Origin: Sclerodactyla briareus
Lineage: Eukaryota; Echinodermata; Holothuroidea; Dendrochirotida; Sclerodactylidae
Assembly (NCBI GenBank): GCA_026419785.1
Contig: JAODTK010003732.1
Span: forward strand, 186,001-250,000
DNA: 64,000 nucleotides
Reading direction: 5' to 3'
This document shows, in pieces, positions 1-9,735 of the stretch. The notes beneath the pieces are model-generated. The model was not told where the DNA came from. It searched no databases and saw nothing but the letters and a program-made list of their open reading frames with translations. Numbering within the stretch: the stretch's first letter is position 1; each line of letters opens with the position of its first letter. The position numbers were made by a program, and so were the translations under genes.

Positions 1-1639
1 TTTTGACTGAGCGATAAACTTATTCAATTTGGGTATTATATGGATGAAGCGTGGGTGGTCCATGAAGAAGAAAAAATCATTAAGACTTTTTATTAAGAAC
101 TTTATTGGTCAGTTATTTTAGGAATTTTAGGATTTTTTATGTGTTATATGTATTTCGTTTGACTGACATGGTCTGCATGAAACTAGTTGTTGTTTGTGTA
201 GTGAATAAATGAAACCACCGATCGCGCACAAGCGAGACACTTCTTGCGATCCGTCTACACTATCAAAATCATTTAAAAACTTTCAATTTCATAAATCGAG
301 GGAGGAAATCGAGACTCACCACACACGAAAACACGGCTATTTCCGATTGCTATATGGGCCATGCACATACTTTAAAACACAAATCAGTGATTGCACTACA
401 TATTTTCGTGCTGGTGTCATGAATAAGGAAGCATTTCTTTTGGAGGCGTGAAGGGCAAGTAAACACTATGACAGTGGTTTGTTTTTTCCTGATAACACTG
501 TCCTGATATTCGACCCATTGAGCCGAAGCAGTAGAGATATGACCCTAATTGTGCCTAAATACTTGTACACCCACTCGACTACATTCTCCAAATCGGAACG
601 TTTGAAACAAACTACACATCGCCTTATTGACGTCAATAACAAAACACGATAGAGCAAAATTTTGCAACGCATCGCATAACTCGGTAAATGAAAATGCAAA
701 TCCATATCGTGGTGTATGCATTTTCATACAAGAGCGAATCAGGCCCTCTGTCAATTTAGCTTAGCTGTGCATCTAGCCAGATAAAGACTCTGTACTGTAC
801 TCGGCCTAACATCGAGATCGATGCGTAGTATATGCAATAGGACAATTGGGGTTGTCGCTGACCTACTTAAAGGTCCCCACCCACGAATAACGTTCAACTG
901 GTTCATATCCCCTAAAACAAAAAGCATGGACTGTTTAGTAACATTTGGTGTAATGGAAAACTTAATTACATGTGTTGATCCAGTAACATACTGTAAAGTA
1001 GATATTGAAGAGACATTATCACTCACATCCCCCGCGAATATGGACTTACCCCGTTACACTGGGTATTTCAAACTCACACTCGGGATTACAACATTACATA
1101 GAAGAAAAAAAACTAAAACGTATAATCCCTAACCCCCTAATCTCAAACTCGAGATTTTTCAAAACTCGTCGATATATATCAGACGTATATTCTATCCCTA
1201 TCATCACGTTCCAGCCTCCCCAACCACAACCCCCAACCCCTGCACGACCAGTGAAAGCATCTTGAATGAACAAATGACTGAACAACTATGAAAAAATACG
1301 TACTTAAACGACATACGACGTCGTAAAAAGGATCAGCAATTTACGATAGTATACGTCCTCGTGGTTTATTTACGACCGTTCGGGTGATCGGTTTTCATCG
1401 GGAATTGGAGTTCTCTCGCCTAAGTACTTGTGACACCTGGCCAGTGTCACCACCCTACGCTTGAACTAGAATAGTCCGGAACGAAGCGGCGCAGACAGGC
1501 GCAGTCGCGCAAAGATGTGAATGCCGATGAATGCCACGAGAGGTTGTAATTATTGTCGAACACAGGGAGTTATAATATTTATACCCGTGTGCAAGGCGTG
1601 GGTGGGAACTGACAAATGTGGTAGTTTGATAGATGGATT
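1..1639. other. Non-coding stretch, nothing recognised
   Basis: No frame here resembles a known protein. The short open frames on both strands (for example 209-451 and 821-1132) overlap each other and carry no motif I recognise. No tRNA boxes, clear tandem repeat or inverted repeat was seen. Confidence 0.5.
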
Positions 1640-1930
1640 GTTATATGTTTTTTATACATTTTACATTTGATTTTCATATGGAACACGCTCTCAAAACACG
1701 TGTTTAGAATTGATCCCTTCCCTAACGCCCGATAATACTATTATTTTTATAATTATAGATCCATGTCTACACTATAGACATGTTTAGCAAATAAATATAT
1801 CAACAATGCACACATGTACGTTTTAATAATTGAATCATTGACACAGTGTCTAGCATTCAAACGCGTTTCAAAGGTGATGGCGAAACAGTGTTATAAAAGG
1901 TGCCCAATTCCCAAACATTGTTTCCAGTGT
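1640..1930. repeat. TGTTT/AAACA-rich element remnant
   Basis: This stretch holds many copies of AAACA or TGTTT in both orientations and a perfect 12-bp palindrome AAACACGTGTTT at 1694-1705. The motif use resembles the better preserved element at 4500-4920, so it may be a diverged relative. A poly-T tract follows at about 1979-2000. No coding frame is convincing. Confidence 0.3.
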
Positions 1931-2474
1931 GAACATTGTTCACCGCCCTTGTTTCGTTCTGTTTTTTTTGTTTTGTTTCTTTTTTTTTTTTTTTCTTTTT
2001 TTGAGAAATGAAATAATAATGTACTGCAAATTAGGTCAGCGCTTTTTTCTGTTGTCTTTGCTAACTTCCTGAAGAATACTGGATTTTTATCACCTCATAC
2101 GACTTACTTCGCGATATACTTTCGCACATGAAATAGAAGTGCTGTATAGCCTATAGCCTAAATATAGTTGATACATACAGATGATGGTCCTCCGTGTTCA
2201 CCTGACACCAACCGCATAATACCGAGTGTGTAACTTGACGCATATAGATATGACTGACACCGTTACTACGGTATTATATGTCACTGCCTGTATTATTCTC
2301 GGCTGTGTACTATACAGTGTTCTCCTAACAATATTTGGAAGTGTTTTGATGTTGAACACGTGGTTAAAACCCAGTAGTTTATTCGATCAACCGTTGTGGA
2401 TATTTGCTGAAAGAAGATGCACGGAAAAACGTGTTTCAGAAGTGGGTTCAGAACAGTGTATGTATACTAGATTT
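1931..2474. other. Non-coding stretch with poly-T and one short hydrophobic frame
   Basis: Contains the T-rich tract near 1979-2000. A 90-codon frame at 2226-2498 has one hydrophobic segment, but its end runs into a dispersed repeat and it matches no family I know. I treat it as chance. Confidence 0.4.
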
Positions 2475-2657
2475 GAAACGGTAACTAGTGGTTACTGACT
2501 CATTAACCTAATTCGAACTATTTCTGAAGGTCGAACTGCATCATTGCCAATGATCTTATTATATAGGTTCATATGATGTCATCGAATCACAATCTTCATT
2601 AGTACCCCACTAATAGGGATGCCAAACATCGAATTATCAAAACAACATCACCGGAAG
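2475..2657 (+). repeat. Left half of a split dispersed repeat
   Basis: This segment aligns with 5091-5270. Shared landmarks are TAACTCAGTAGTGG-like sequence, CCTAATTCGAACTATTTCTG, GCCAATGATCT, CACTAATAGGGATGCCAA and a final CATCGAA..TATCAAAACA. In the copy at 5.1 kb the alignment continues straight into ACCTGTATTACAGG. Here that continuation lies 1.4 kb away at 4078, so the copy is interrupted. Confidence 0.75.
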
Positions 2658-4076
2658 TTAGTAAAGTTACCAATGCCGCAGCCACTGGCTGAGAGTCGGG
2701 GGTCAAGAGCTATTTTTTTTTTTTTTGGGGGGGGGGGGTGTCCGAGCGGGAAGGGAACCCATTTTGGTGTGTGAATAATTCAGTTATTATGGAGGCCCTT
2801 CCCAAAAGTTGGGGGTCTGACCCCCGGACCCCCCTAGTGGCTGCGCTCTTGCGGGAACTGTTACGACCCATTATGTACGTAGCACCTTTCTATCTCAAGT
2901 TATGGGCGTTACAAGTCCCGGGGTGGGCGTTACCTCATGGAATTTATACACTTCCTATTCATATCTTAATATTTGCGCACTGTGTTCGACCTTTGGGGAA
3001 ACTTGTATTTCTGTCGGATTGTAGAAAAAAGATTCTCTTTAATGTGATACCCTTTAAAGGAGTATCGGGCGCTGGAAAAGTACATTTGGGCTTATGGTTT
3101 AGTTGGGGGACCCCCTCATATGTCGCGTTTTACCGTCGCCTTTTGCGCCATATGTATACAGCCCCGTGCATGCTATGGCTTTTTTTAATTATCACCATTA
3201 AATTTAGGGGGGCTGAAAGTACTACCCGACGTGTCACTTTCGTTAATTGACGACGTTTTTTTTTTTTTTAATGGTCGCCCTCTCCACCTTAGAGTTAATC
3301 GGGTGTTGTGGGGAAATCCGCTTTTCTGAACGATAATTAGGCTCAAATTTATATCAGTCTGGGGTGAAATTTCATGCTGATACGAATTTGAGACCCGCGT
3401 GTCATAAGTGTATTTTTGTTTATGAAAATGAGAAATTGGTGAGATTGCCTGGATCGATCCCCCGTACCAATTTACCTATCATATGTCTCTTTCATAAAAA
3501 TAGTTGTATGTTTGCCCATTATCCGCCATTTTAGAGGGCGCCTTCTATTCGGCCGTAATTTTTTTACTAGGCCCGATTTTGCTGAAAATCGCATGTATTC
3601 GGCGCAGAATTTGACGCTGTTTCCATCGGTGCAACTCACATCTCCGTACCTGTCTATCGCCCTAATAGACGCTCTCGCCATAACTCAAGAACGCAACTGC
3701 TATGCGTTTCGGGGTTTCCAGCATATACTCGGGCATAACGGTCTAGAGTCGGACTATGTCAATTCTGCGGGAGCGTCAAATTTCCCTCACTCCATAATTG
3801 CGCCATTTCGTCATGCGTGGGTCTGAGAACATGCGGCGACGATTAGCCCCGATTCCGAGTAGCATCTCCACCAATTTGCACGCCCTTCCGACGCCCACAA
3901 CCTCCTTTAGGGCGATTGGCGTAACGCACCCATAGCCGTGTCCGTGTTTTGAAAACATTCATCAGATTGTTACATTTTGGTCAAAAAGCTGTTACATTTT
4001 GGACCAACTTCGAGAGTTGTTACATTCTGGGCAGAAATTTGTTACATTTTGGACCCACCTTAATGGGTCGTAACAG
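2658..4076. mobile_element. Insertion that interrupts the older repeat copy
   Basis: These about 1.42 kb separate the two halves of the split repeat. The inner part, 2858-4076, is bounded by a perfect 16-bp inverted repeat, CTGTTACGACCCATTA at 2858-2873 and its complement at 4061-4076. The right end directly abuts the resuming old repeat. The first 200 bp (2658-2857) hold a T/G homopolymer run and a C-rich segment of a different character, perhaps a second insertion. A 170-codon plus-strand frame at 2738-3250 spans the left boundary of the inner element and matches no transposase I recognise. No target duplication is obvious. Confidence 0.55.
3968..4052 (+). repeat. Four-unit short tandem repeat TGTTACATTTTGG
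   Basis: The 13-mer TGTTACATTTTGG, once as TGTTACATTCTGG, starts at 3968, 3990, 4018 and 4040, giving units of 22-28 bp just inside the right end of the inserted element. Subterminal arrays like this are common in non-autonomous DNA transposons. Confidence 0.8.
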
Positions 4077-4077
4077 G

Positions 4078-4197
4078 GACCTGTATTACAGGCTCATTAT
4101 ACGGATGAATTGTACACACACATTCGTGACAAAATCAGGTCACGCCTCTTCCCCGATACGTCAATTCTCAGCTATCTGTAGCTCAGTTTGACGCGGC
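4078..4197 (+). repeat. Right half of the split dispersed repeat
   Basis: Aligns with 5261-5372, sharing GACCTGTATTACAGGCT, TTATACGGATGAATTGTAC and CAGCTATCTGTAGCTCA. It ends with TTTGACGCGGC, which in the other copy occurs about 115 bp later (5486-5496), so one of the two copies carries an extra insertion or deletion there. Confidence 0.75.
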
Positions 4198-4499
4198 CTA
4201 TACGATAACCTAGAAGAATAGATCCTGACCTATTTTTTTCCTTCTTAATTCTAGCCATCTCTGGATACCGTGTTCCAACTGAAAAGTATTCTCAAAACAG
4301 GTTAGTGACCAAGCACACTTAGTCAAATAACCTGATGTGATTTATTTGCATTAAATTCCGAACATTCCCCGGATCATCTAATGGAATCAAGTCCATGTAG
4401 GCTAGGTGACGAAACCCGCGGTTCAGTAATAAATTCTGGGTAGCGCTGTGTCACCCAGCGAAAATGGTCTGAACGCCGAAAAGTGCATGTGACCTACAC
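4198..4499. other. Non-coding stretch, nothing recognised
   Basis: No gene, RNA or repeat structure was recognised here. Confidence 0.45.
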
Positions 4500-4920
4500 T
4501 GTAAATAACAAACTTTCATTTATAAACACTTATTTGAAACAGATTGGGAACACTTGACGCCTTATCATAAACACTTCACTGTTCAATGTGCGTTTACAAC
4601 AGCCCAACTGAATTGTTTGAATCTATATATTTGTGCGGATATTTAACGTTCACGTATTTCGTTAGTTAACTAACATCACATTGCGATGCGTTGTCGGCGT
4701 AACGACAATTTTAAACACGTTTAATGTCATTAAACACATGGTACGTGTTTAGGTTTCACGTTAGTGTTTATTCAAACATTCCGATATTACCGTTGGTGTT
4801 TATTCAAGCGTTCCGATATTACCGTTGGTGTTTATTCAAGCGTTCAAGCTTTCAGTGTATACAATTGAAACACCTGTGTTTACTATTGACACACCAGTGT
4901 TTATCATATATAACCTCAAT
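4500..4920. mobile_element. MITE-like element with opposed TAAACAC motifs
   Basis: The left half carries TAAACAC in forward orientation (near 4521, 4565, 4711 and 4729). The right half carries GTGTTTA (near 4743, 4763, 4795, 4827, 4873 and 4897). The axis is the near-palindrome around 4727-4747. The right half includes an exact 32-bp tandem duplication, with units starting at 4779 and 4811. This layout of subterminal motifs pointing toward each other is typical of transposase-binding repeats in small non-autonomous DNA elements. Exact termini and target duplications could not be fixed. Confidence 0.5.
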
Positions 4921-5090
4921 CCCCCACCACACCTTCAGCCATAGGAAGAGGTGGTTTACTTAGTGGAAGAACATGTCTCTGTACGGAAAAAGCACCCTGC
5001 TGCCTATATTGAATCACCATTTGGTGAATCAATTTACGTGAGGTTTTTCAAATTCATGGTATACTTGCCGAACAGAGGATTCGAACGTAA

Positions 5091-5372
5091 CTCAGTAGTG
5101 GTTTCTGGCTCATTTACCTAATTCGAACTATTTCTGGAGGTCGAAAGAGTCTTGCCAATGATCTCTATTATTATAGAGGTTACCTAAGAGATCGAATCGA
5201 CAATCTTCATAGCACTAATAGGGATGCCAATCATCGAAGTATCAAAACATGTGCCACCGAAGACCTGTATTACAGGCTATTATACGGATGAATTGTACAC
5301 ACACATTCTACAAAATAAGGTAACGCCTCTTCCCGGATACGTCATTCCCAGCTATCTGTAGCTCATTTTTTG
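5091..5372 (+). repeat. Uninterrupted copy of the dispersed repeat
   Basis: This is the contiguous copy of the repeat that is split at 2475-2657 and 4078-4197. It shows how the two halves join: ..TATCAAAACATGTGCCACC then GAAGACCTGTATTACAGG. A TTTGACGCGGC block matching the end of the split copy occurs at 5486-5496. Confidence 0.75.
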
Positions 5373-5496
5373 AATTTTTGCGAAATTCATTATCCCGCAG
5401 ATTTGACATTTTTTTTAAACTTTGCACACAAGATCGCGTAATGAAAATTTAAAACAGGTGAAACAGTAGACGTCGCACGCACCGCTTTGACGCGGC

Positions 5497-7892
5497 ATTT
5501 TGAATTTGGGGGGGGAAAAAAAAATGTGTTTTTCGCTTATTCGCGCGTTTTGAAGCATGGCGATCATTTGAGACCAACTTTTTGCTCTACACCGTCTGTT
5601 ACACCCGCCTCAGAGACGACGGCGATGAGTATATGGCATTCACATTTGTATATGGACGTACATGCAGTGTACCTGACGGCCGACCCTAAGCTGAGCAGAC
5701 TCAAAACGGCAAGCTCTTGAACCATTGTCCTCACGTGCAATCTTCAGCCATATTGTTCAGAGTCCTGCCGACCGGGTCGTGCCGGCCTAACCCGCCGTAT
5801 AATCCCATTCCTGAATAGGTTCAGAGAAAGCTAAAAACATGTCCCGTTTACTGAATGAATGTTTGGCCATTGAGCATACCCAGACGCTAAACCCGGATCA
5901 GAGTAATTATAGTCTTGTAAATATGGCGTAAAAACAAAAAAAAGGAATTCACTCCGTGCACTTCACTGGACAGGTAGCCTACCGATACCGAAACTGATAT
6001 GGGTCGAATCGATTGAAATGGTTTTAACAACTAATGAAACATCTGCCAAGAGACACTCGGGACTTGAATTGGCCGTGTCCCGGGAACACAATTGTTGTGA
6101 ATTTTTTTTTTATCTAGCTGGAGTGGACGATGGATAAGATAGATGTAATTAGTATTTGCAAGGTTTTCATTATGGTAGTCGCCCAGATGTTCCGTTACCC
6201 CAGAAGTAGTCCGAGACTACGTATTCGTTGATAATTCGGTTCTGATAGTATTTCCTGGTGATATGATTGCTAATTAACAAATTAGGATGCGCTGCCACAG
6301 AGGCGAAACCTGTGATAGTTTATTTCCACAATAGATTCGGGGTTAATAACAGATTCCGTGTTAAAGTCAATTGATCGGAAAAATGTGACTTTCATACACA
6401 ATGACATGCATGATGAGGAAAAAATGTGGCCTTATCTCGAGTCCGTATGTCGGTTCAGGTGGAAAATTGATTCAGTTAGTGGGATTGAGAATAGTAGACG
6501 GACTACTTTCGAGCAGGCCCGGCATGGGTCACAGACTTGATACTCGAGTTATACAGTACGCTGTTTAATTTTACCGGTTGAAGAAATTATGGAAATTGTC
6601 GTCCTCTGGAATCTCAAAAACGATAGTGTAGAATTACGTAACATATCGCAATGAAAGTCGGATCGTCTTGGTAGCTGCAGGCGGCAGAATTCCTCTGGCG
6701 AATACACTACATGCTCTTCACTATTCCACATTTATTGTATGTTCACAATTAAACGACCTTTGCTAAATTGTCATAAGGGACGATCAGTGAACTAAGGATT
6801 CGACCACTTTCATGGAACCAGGAGGAGCGGAAGGTTCATGTCCAACGTGAGTGCTCACTGAAGCGATCGACTATAGCTTATTGCAAATATCTCGAAACAA
6901 TCCACAGAAGCCCCATCCACAAAGCCACCGCATTACAGCGGAGCCAGAAGGGAAGTCCAAGACCTCGCCTTGGGGATACGACCGGAAACTTCTGAATTCG
7001 AACCAAGATTGTTTGCTTGCGAAACGTCAGTGATACCACTCTGCCATTCTTCGCCAAAATACCAATCCTTCATGATTTTCCCATTTCCTCCCGAAAATGA
7101 CTCCCGGTCCACACAAACAATAGGGTTCTCCTCATAAGAAGTAGCAAACCGAATTTCTACTAGAGCAGACCAGGCATTCTGGACCTATCGTGTTAACAAG
7201 AATTCTTACTCTGACCTCTGTTGACCTTAGATGATCTTTGACCTAATCACGAAACAATAGGGATTATGTTCTTATTTTGAGGAACCCACATAATAAACAT
7301 AGGCTCCATCCATCTGAAGTCATGCAGGTAACAAGCCAGCCGTCTCACCCACACATACACATATACAGTACACACACTGACATAACTGCGTGAATTCCTC
7401 CATCAGGAACAGATTGAAAAAGAGACTGTACTACCGGATTTATACAAAATCAACATTCTAAGTACACCCCAATAATCGTTTATCACCGAGAGAGAATACT
7501 ATGTCGGATTCGTACATTATAGCATCGTCCGCAAGGAAAGTATGCATATTGTACATGATTCTTATTGTGAGTGGGGCCTACGGCAACCGCACACGCGCCG
7601 ATGCATGCATGAATGTGCGTTCTCCTTACACGTCACCGTAACGATCGAGGGCATACGCACACACTTGCTCGCTTTCCCAGACTGCTGCTTGCAGTTTCGA
7701 GTCTCGTAGTCGATAAAAGAATAGAAAAACAGAATATGACATTTTTAAAAAAATTGAATGTTTAGATCTTGTTTCCAGGTCCATACATGATAGGCTAATA
7801 TGACTCGAACTTTTTCCTCCAAAGAGCTACCCTATAAGTCGACTGAGATATTTTCCTATTCGTCACATCCCAAAATCAGAAGAATGTCTCAC
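5497..7892. other. Non-coding stretch, probable intron of the SLC7-like gene
   Basis: This lies downstream (minus-strand sense) of the donor site at 7891-7892, so it is probably intron. I looked on the minus strand for the next SLC7 exon (family residues EFG.RVP, GSAY, GWN) and did not find it. Short plus- and minus-strand frames here match nothing I know. No strong repeat was recognised. Confidence 0.45.
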
Positions 7893-8182
7893 CTGACAGA
7901 GAGCTGACGCCGCCGCCGCAATAAGGAAGAGGCAGGATCACACCACGGCCCCGGCCATCTCCCTAGCAACCATCCCTGATACGACGTACATGCCCGTCCC
8001 CATACAGCTCCCCACCCCCAGAGATATCAAGTCAACGGTCGTCAGACATTTCGGGAGTCGCCCCGGTATCCCGCCTTCCGCTGAGAAATCCCCTGAGCCA
8101 TCGACATCGATCTCCCTCACACGGACCAATCGATGACCGACGTTACGGAGGACTGAACCAATCCCCATCGTTGTTAAGGGAT
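7893..8182 (-). CDS. SLC7A14-like: First coding exon of an SLC7 cationic amino-acid transporter family protein, SLC7A14-like
   Basis: Family role (known): a multi-spanning membrane protein related to the cationic amino-acid transporters; SLC7A14 is a lysosomal, neuronal member. Seen here: a minus-strand frame with [19 protein letters not shown] and VAREMAG, the conserved start of transmembrane segment 1 and the following turn, preceded by about 40 variable cytosolic residues. The likely start is the ATG at 8168-8166 (MGIGSVLRN), because a strong acceptor (pyrimidine tract then CAG, exon from 8182) lies just upstream and would remove an earlier ATG at 8201. The exon ends in a consensus donor, CAG/GTGAGA, at 7893/7892. 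An in-frame TGA at 7960-7958 interrupts the frame, yet the sequence after it still reads as the second hydrophobic segment ([10 protein letters not shown]) up to the donor. It may be a mutation, a sequence error or an early pseudogene. The remaining exons were not found in the window. Confidence 0.8.
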
Positions 8183-8324
8183 CTGTGAGAGAACAAGTCA
8201 TAATTTAATCACCAAAGTCTCCGATTGGTTTGACATGCTATCATCTGCATGCTTATTATTGTCACATAGCTTGAGTGGATGATCTATTCCTCAACGATTT
8301 ACGGTTACGATTTTTTCTTCATTT
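8183..8324 (-). other. Intron end / upstream flank of the SLC7-like exon
   Basis: On the minus strand this runs into the acceptor TTCTCTCACAG whose AG is at 8184-8183. It is presumably intron between an unseen 5' untranslated exon and the first coding exon. Confidence 0.45.
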
Positions 8325-8495
8325 TCCTGCCGCCGCCACCGCAATAAGACTTCTGTGTTAGCCCAACAACTTTCCAGCGCGATGTTGTATTGCCCCGAAA
8401 CTTGGCACACATGTCCGCCATCGTGGAATATCGAATGGGTTCGAAAGTGCACATCGCTACATGACTGGGGTCCGCTAATTGGCATAATATCCACG
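8325..8495 (+). repeat. Copy of a dispersed repeat shared with 35.69-35.83 kb
   Basis: Both places share CGCCGCC, then GAAACTTGG.AC.CATGTC.GCC, a GGTTCGAAAGTG.. / GAGTTCAAAGTGG block, and ACTG.TGGGG.C.GCTAATT. At 35.8 kb the same sequence begins a four-unit tandem array; here only one unit is visible. Confidence 0.6.
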
Positions 8496-8569
8496 ATTTT
8501 TGTACGAATCGACGTTTGTCGAATCATTTATTAGATGTATACTACATATGTCTCCCCGTCAGAAGTAGA

Positions 8570-8640
8570 TAGATAGAACATTTATTGTCCCTCTATTTTA
8601 CAAGCAACGGAAATTGATTTCCGTCGACAGTACAACATAT
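8570..8640 (-). repeat. Possible LINE 3' tail remnant
   Basis: On the minus strand the segment reads GACGGAAATCAATTTCCGTT followed by an AT-rich piece and AGGGACAATAAATG. A small GGAAATCAATTTCC hairpin just before a GACAATAAA-type end resembles the 3' ends of CR1/L2-type LINEs. No reverse transcriptase frame is visible next to it, so this is tentative. Confidence 0.3.
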
Positions 8641-9499
8641 GGTATAAAACATACAGTAAAGAATATGGAACAATATAAAAACACTGAAACCGTTAGAAGA
8701 CATATGGGCATATATACCGATAAAAATAAGTGGCTAGCGTGTGGCAGTGGTGTTGAAGTGAGTATGATCTGGGAGAAAGGTTCGGCGGAATCTGGATGTA
8801 TTTGTGACGGGGACTCTGGAGTCGGATGCCTGACCTGTTGTAATTTAGAAGGTCATGAAAAGCGTGTGTGGGATCACTCATAATTTTGGTGAGCTTCTTC
8901 TGTAGAATGTTGCCAGGTCAAAATCCCATTTCAATATTATGTTCCTATGTGGAGTTATTGTCCTTCAAAGTTTAATCCATTGGGCACAGGAACTGGGAGA
9001 ATCCTAACTGCACAATAACGCATGACTTCAAACTTGACACGGGAAGTTATGTTAAGTATTTCATTGTTTCATTTTGTTGAATAAGTCAACATTTAGCAAG
9101 TATCAACACCTACCAACCCACTATAGCAATCCTCCCCCATAGACTAAATGCTTTTCGAAGTGAAAATAATGTGACTGTGAATTTCAATAGAAACAGAGAT
9201 TGTTAGCAGAGTTGTGCAAGTGTGACATCATTTATCATTGCATGATGGGAGGCTTTTCGATCTTGCGCAATACACATGAACAAACTTCAACGGACTGTAA
9301 CTGCGTAACGGAAATCGTATGAACTTTGGGTTTGGACACATTCGTTTCTCCCTAGCTAATACTTTAGCCTCTTATAATTCATCTTGGCAGTTGTCCTTCA
9401 AGCTGAGAAGAGCAAAGCGCGCTGCTTATCTCAGTAACGAGGGGCTGCTCTGACATTTACTATCCATTAATGCAGTTAAATCTGATTACGCCTGTTTGC
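8641..9499. other. Non-coding stretch
   Basis: Contains an 89-codon plus-strand frame (8614-8883) overlapped by a minus-strand frame; neither matches a family I know. It may contain the unseen 5' untranslated exon of the SLC7-like gene, but I could not identify one. Confidence 0.4.
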
Positions 9500-9735
9500 A
9501 ACCAATCAGTCAGTTTCTTACCTCGCGATTGGCGGCTACAAACTGACTTATGATAAAAGTAATGGATTTTTTAAAGCTTCAAAGTAAACCGTCAACATTT
9601 AATGACGTATGCTACTTGTCTTCGTCGTAGCTGATTGGTTACAGACGGTGTTTTATCAATGTTTTGATCATATGGCTCGATCAATAAGTAGATAATTTCG
9701 GAGTTTAAAAGGTGATTGTTTTATCACGTGTACCG
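9500..9735. promoter_or_regulatory. Possible promoter: three CCAAT boxes, a CRE-like site and a TATA-like site
   Basis: CCAAT occurs at 9502-9506 (plus) and as ATTGG at 9528-9532 and 9634-9638. TGACGTA, a half-CRE-like site, lies at 9603-9609, and a TATA-like TTTAAAA at 9704-9710. In the plus direction CCAAT about 70 bp before TATA is a classical pol II arrangement. CCAAT boxes also work in reverse, and the cluster lies 1.3-1.5 kb upstream of the SLC7-like exon. No transcript is visible, so this rests on motif spacing only. Confidence 0.3.

Noticed and set aside
1094..1285. Minus-strand GGWNVMIG..EYTSD resembling the GWN..LEY segment of SLC7 proteins
   Set aside because: Only a handful of residues match, the flanking residues do not fit, and there are no matching splice sites. 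Treated as coincidence.
2226..2498. Single-pass membrane protein frame
   Set aside because: One hydrophobic run only; the frame continues into a dispersed repeat and lacks any supporting context.
2738..3250. 170-codon plus-strand frame
   Set aside because: It starts in a G-run, spans the inner boundary of an inserted element and shows no transposase or other motif. A frame of this length occurs by chance in repeat DNA.
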